Assembly (NCBI GenBank): GCA_011176555.1
Contig: DUEF01000054.1
Location: forward strand, 1-5,806
Length of the DNA stretch: 5,806 nucleotides
From: Caldilineae bacterium
GTDB lineage: Bacteria; Chloroflexota; Anaerolineae; J102
Direction: 5' to 3'
The notes below the pieces were generated by a model, which had not been told where the DNA came from, did not search any database, and worked only from the letters and a program-made list of their open reading frames with translations. Shown here piece after piece: positions 5,439 through 5,806 of the stretch. The first letter of the stretch is position 1; the number at the start of each line of letters is the position of its first letter. A program made the position numbers and the translations under genes.

Positions 5439-5806
5439 ATGCGCCGCATCCTAGCCACCATCTCCATTCTTTTGCTGATTGTTCTCGCCACCGTGCAGGG
5501 CGTTAGCGCCATCACTAATTGGCAACAGCCCGACAAAATCGGCGCCGCAGCCAACCCGGAAGTGATGCATTCAGCCGGGCATGTCCTGGTTCGCTTCAAC
5601 GAAGATGCTATCGCCGCAGGCCGCGTGGATGCCGCCGTCCAGCACATCTTCGGCGCCTGGTACAAGATGCCTGTGCTGCCCGGCGAGACGCCCATCGACG
5701 CGGTGCATCGCTACGCAGCCAGTCCCGATGTGGAACTGGCTGAGTTGGATTACATCATCGGCCTGGCTCCCCAGCCACGCCTCCAGGCCGATTCGGCGCT
5801 ACGCGC
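5439..5806 (+). CDS. Secreted protein, probable prodomain of a subtilisin-like (S8) protease (3' end missing)
   Basis: The frame is open from ATG 5439 to the window edge, giving 122 complete codons. Residues 1-24 form a classical signal peptide: two arginines, a hydrophobic run (ILATISILLLIVLATV) and a likely cut after GVSA. From about residue 48 the sequence follows the pattern of S8 prodomains of the fervidolysin type: HVLVRFNEDA (48-57), a helix with small residues, YKMPVLPGETPIDAVHRY (75-92), then PDVELAELDYI (96-106). The last run matches the family's V-E-x-A-E-P-N-Y-x end, but with L-D in place of P-N. In that family this piece folds the enzyme, inhibits it and is then cut off. The Asp-His-Ser catalytic domain would lie beyond the window, so the protease call rests on the prodomain alone. 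It has its own ribosome binding site and sits after a strong terminator, so it is probably not part of the sugar operon. Confidence 0.7.
   Translation, partial: MRRILATISILLLIVLATVQGVSAITNWQQPDKIGAAANPEVMHSAGHVLVRFNEDAIAAGRVDAAVQHIFGAWYKMPVLPGETPIDAVHRYAASPDVELAELDYIIGLAPQPRLQADSALR

Noticed and set aside
5366..5695. 109-codon open frame on the - strand at the right end
   Set aside because: It is opposite a + strand gene that has a good ribosome binding site, a signal peptide and prodomain motifs; the antisense product shows none of these.

Overview
The window reads as a catabolic or uptake cluster, with every supported gene on the + strand, from a fairly GC-rich bacterium. My best guess is an anaerobic or facultative member of Chloroflexota (Anaerolineae-like). 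The guess rests on gene style: MalF/MalG-type sugar permeases, UroD-type methyltransferases paired with small corrinoid proteins, subtilases with a fervidolysin-like prodomain, and short heptamer repeats between genes. No rRNA or other marker gene is present, so the taxonomy is only inferred.

Layout. Bases 1-1454 hold two carbohydrate ABC permease genes. The first is cut by the left edge, and the two overlap by one base (TAATG). After 90 bp containing a small hairpin comes a 211-residue corrinoid (B12-binding) protein at 1545-2180. It is followed 31 bp later by a UroD-fold methyltransferase-like protein at 2212-3294. An 88-bp gap with a degenerate TCAATNG heptamer repeat leads to a complete L-fucose isomerase, fucI, at 3383-5191. 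A strong 13-bp hairpin terminator (5234-5269) closes this set. A new gene with a signal peptide starts at 5439 and runs off the right edge; it looks like the prodomain of a secreted S8 (subtilisin-like) protease.

How the genes may work together. Sugar permeases, a corrinoid protein, a UroD-family methyltransferase and fucose isomerase lie in one co-directional run with a single strong terminator at its end. This suggests import of an O-methylated sugar, removal of the methyl group onto a corrinoid protein, and isomerisation of the freed L-fucose. A 2-O-methyl-L-fucose substrate would fit well, because FucI needs a free C2 hydroxyl and could not act until the methyl group was removed. The linkage is an inference from gene order and family knowledge. 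The second methyltransferase (methylcorrinoid to tetrahydrofolate), the corrinoid reactivase, the substrate-binding protein, the transporter ATPase, fuculokinase and the aldolase are not in this window.
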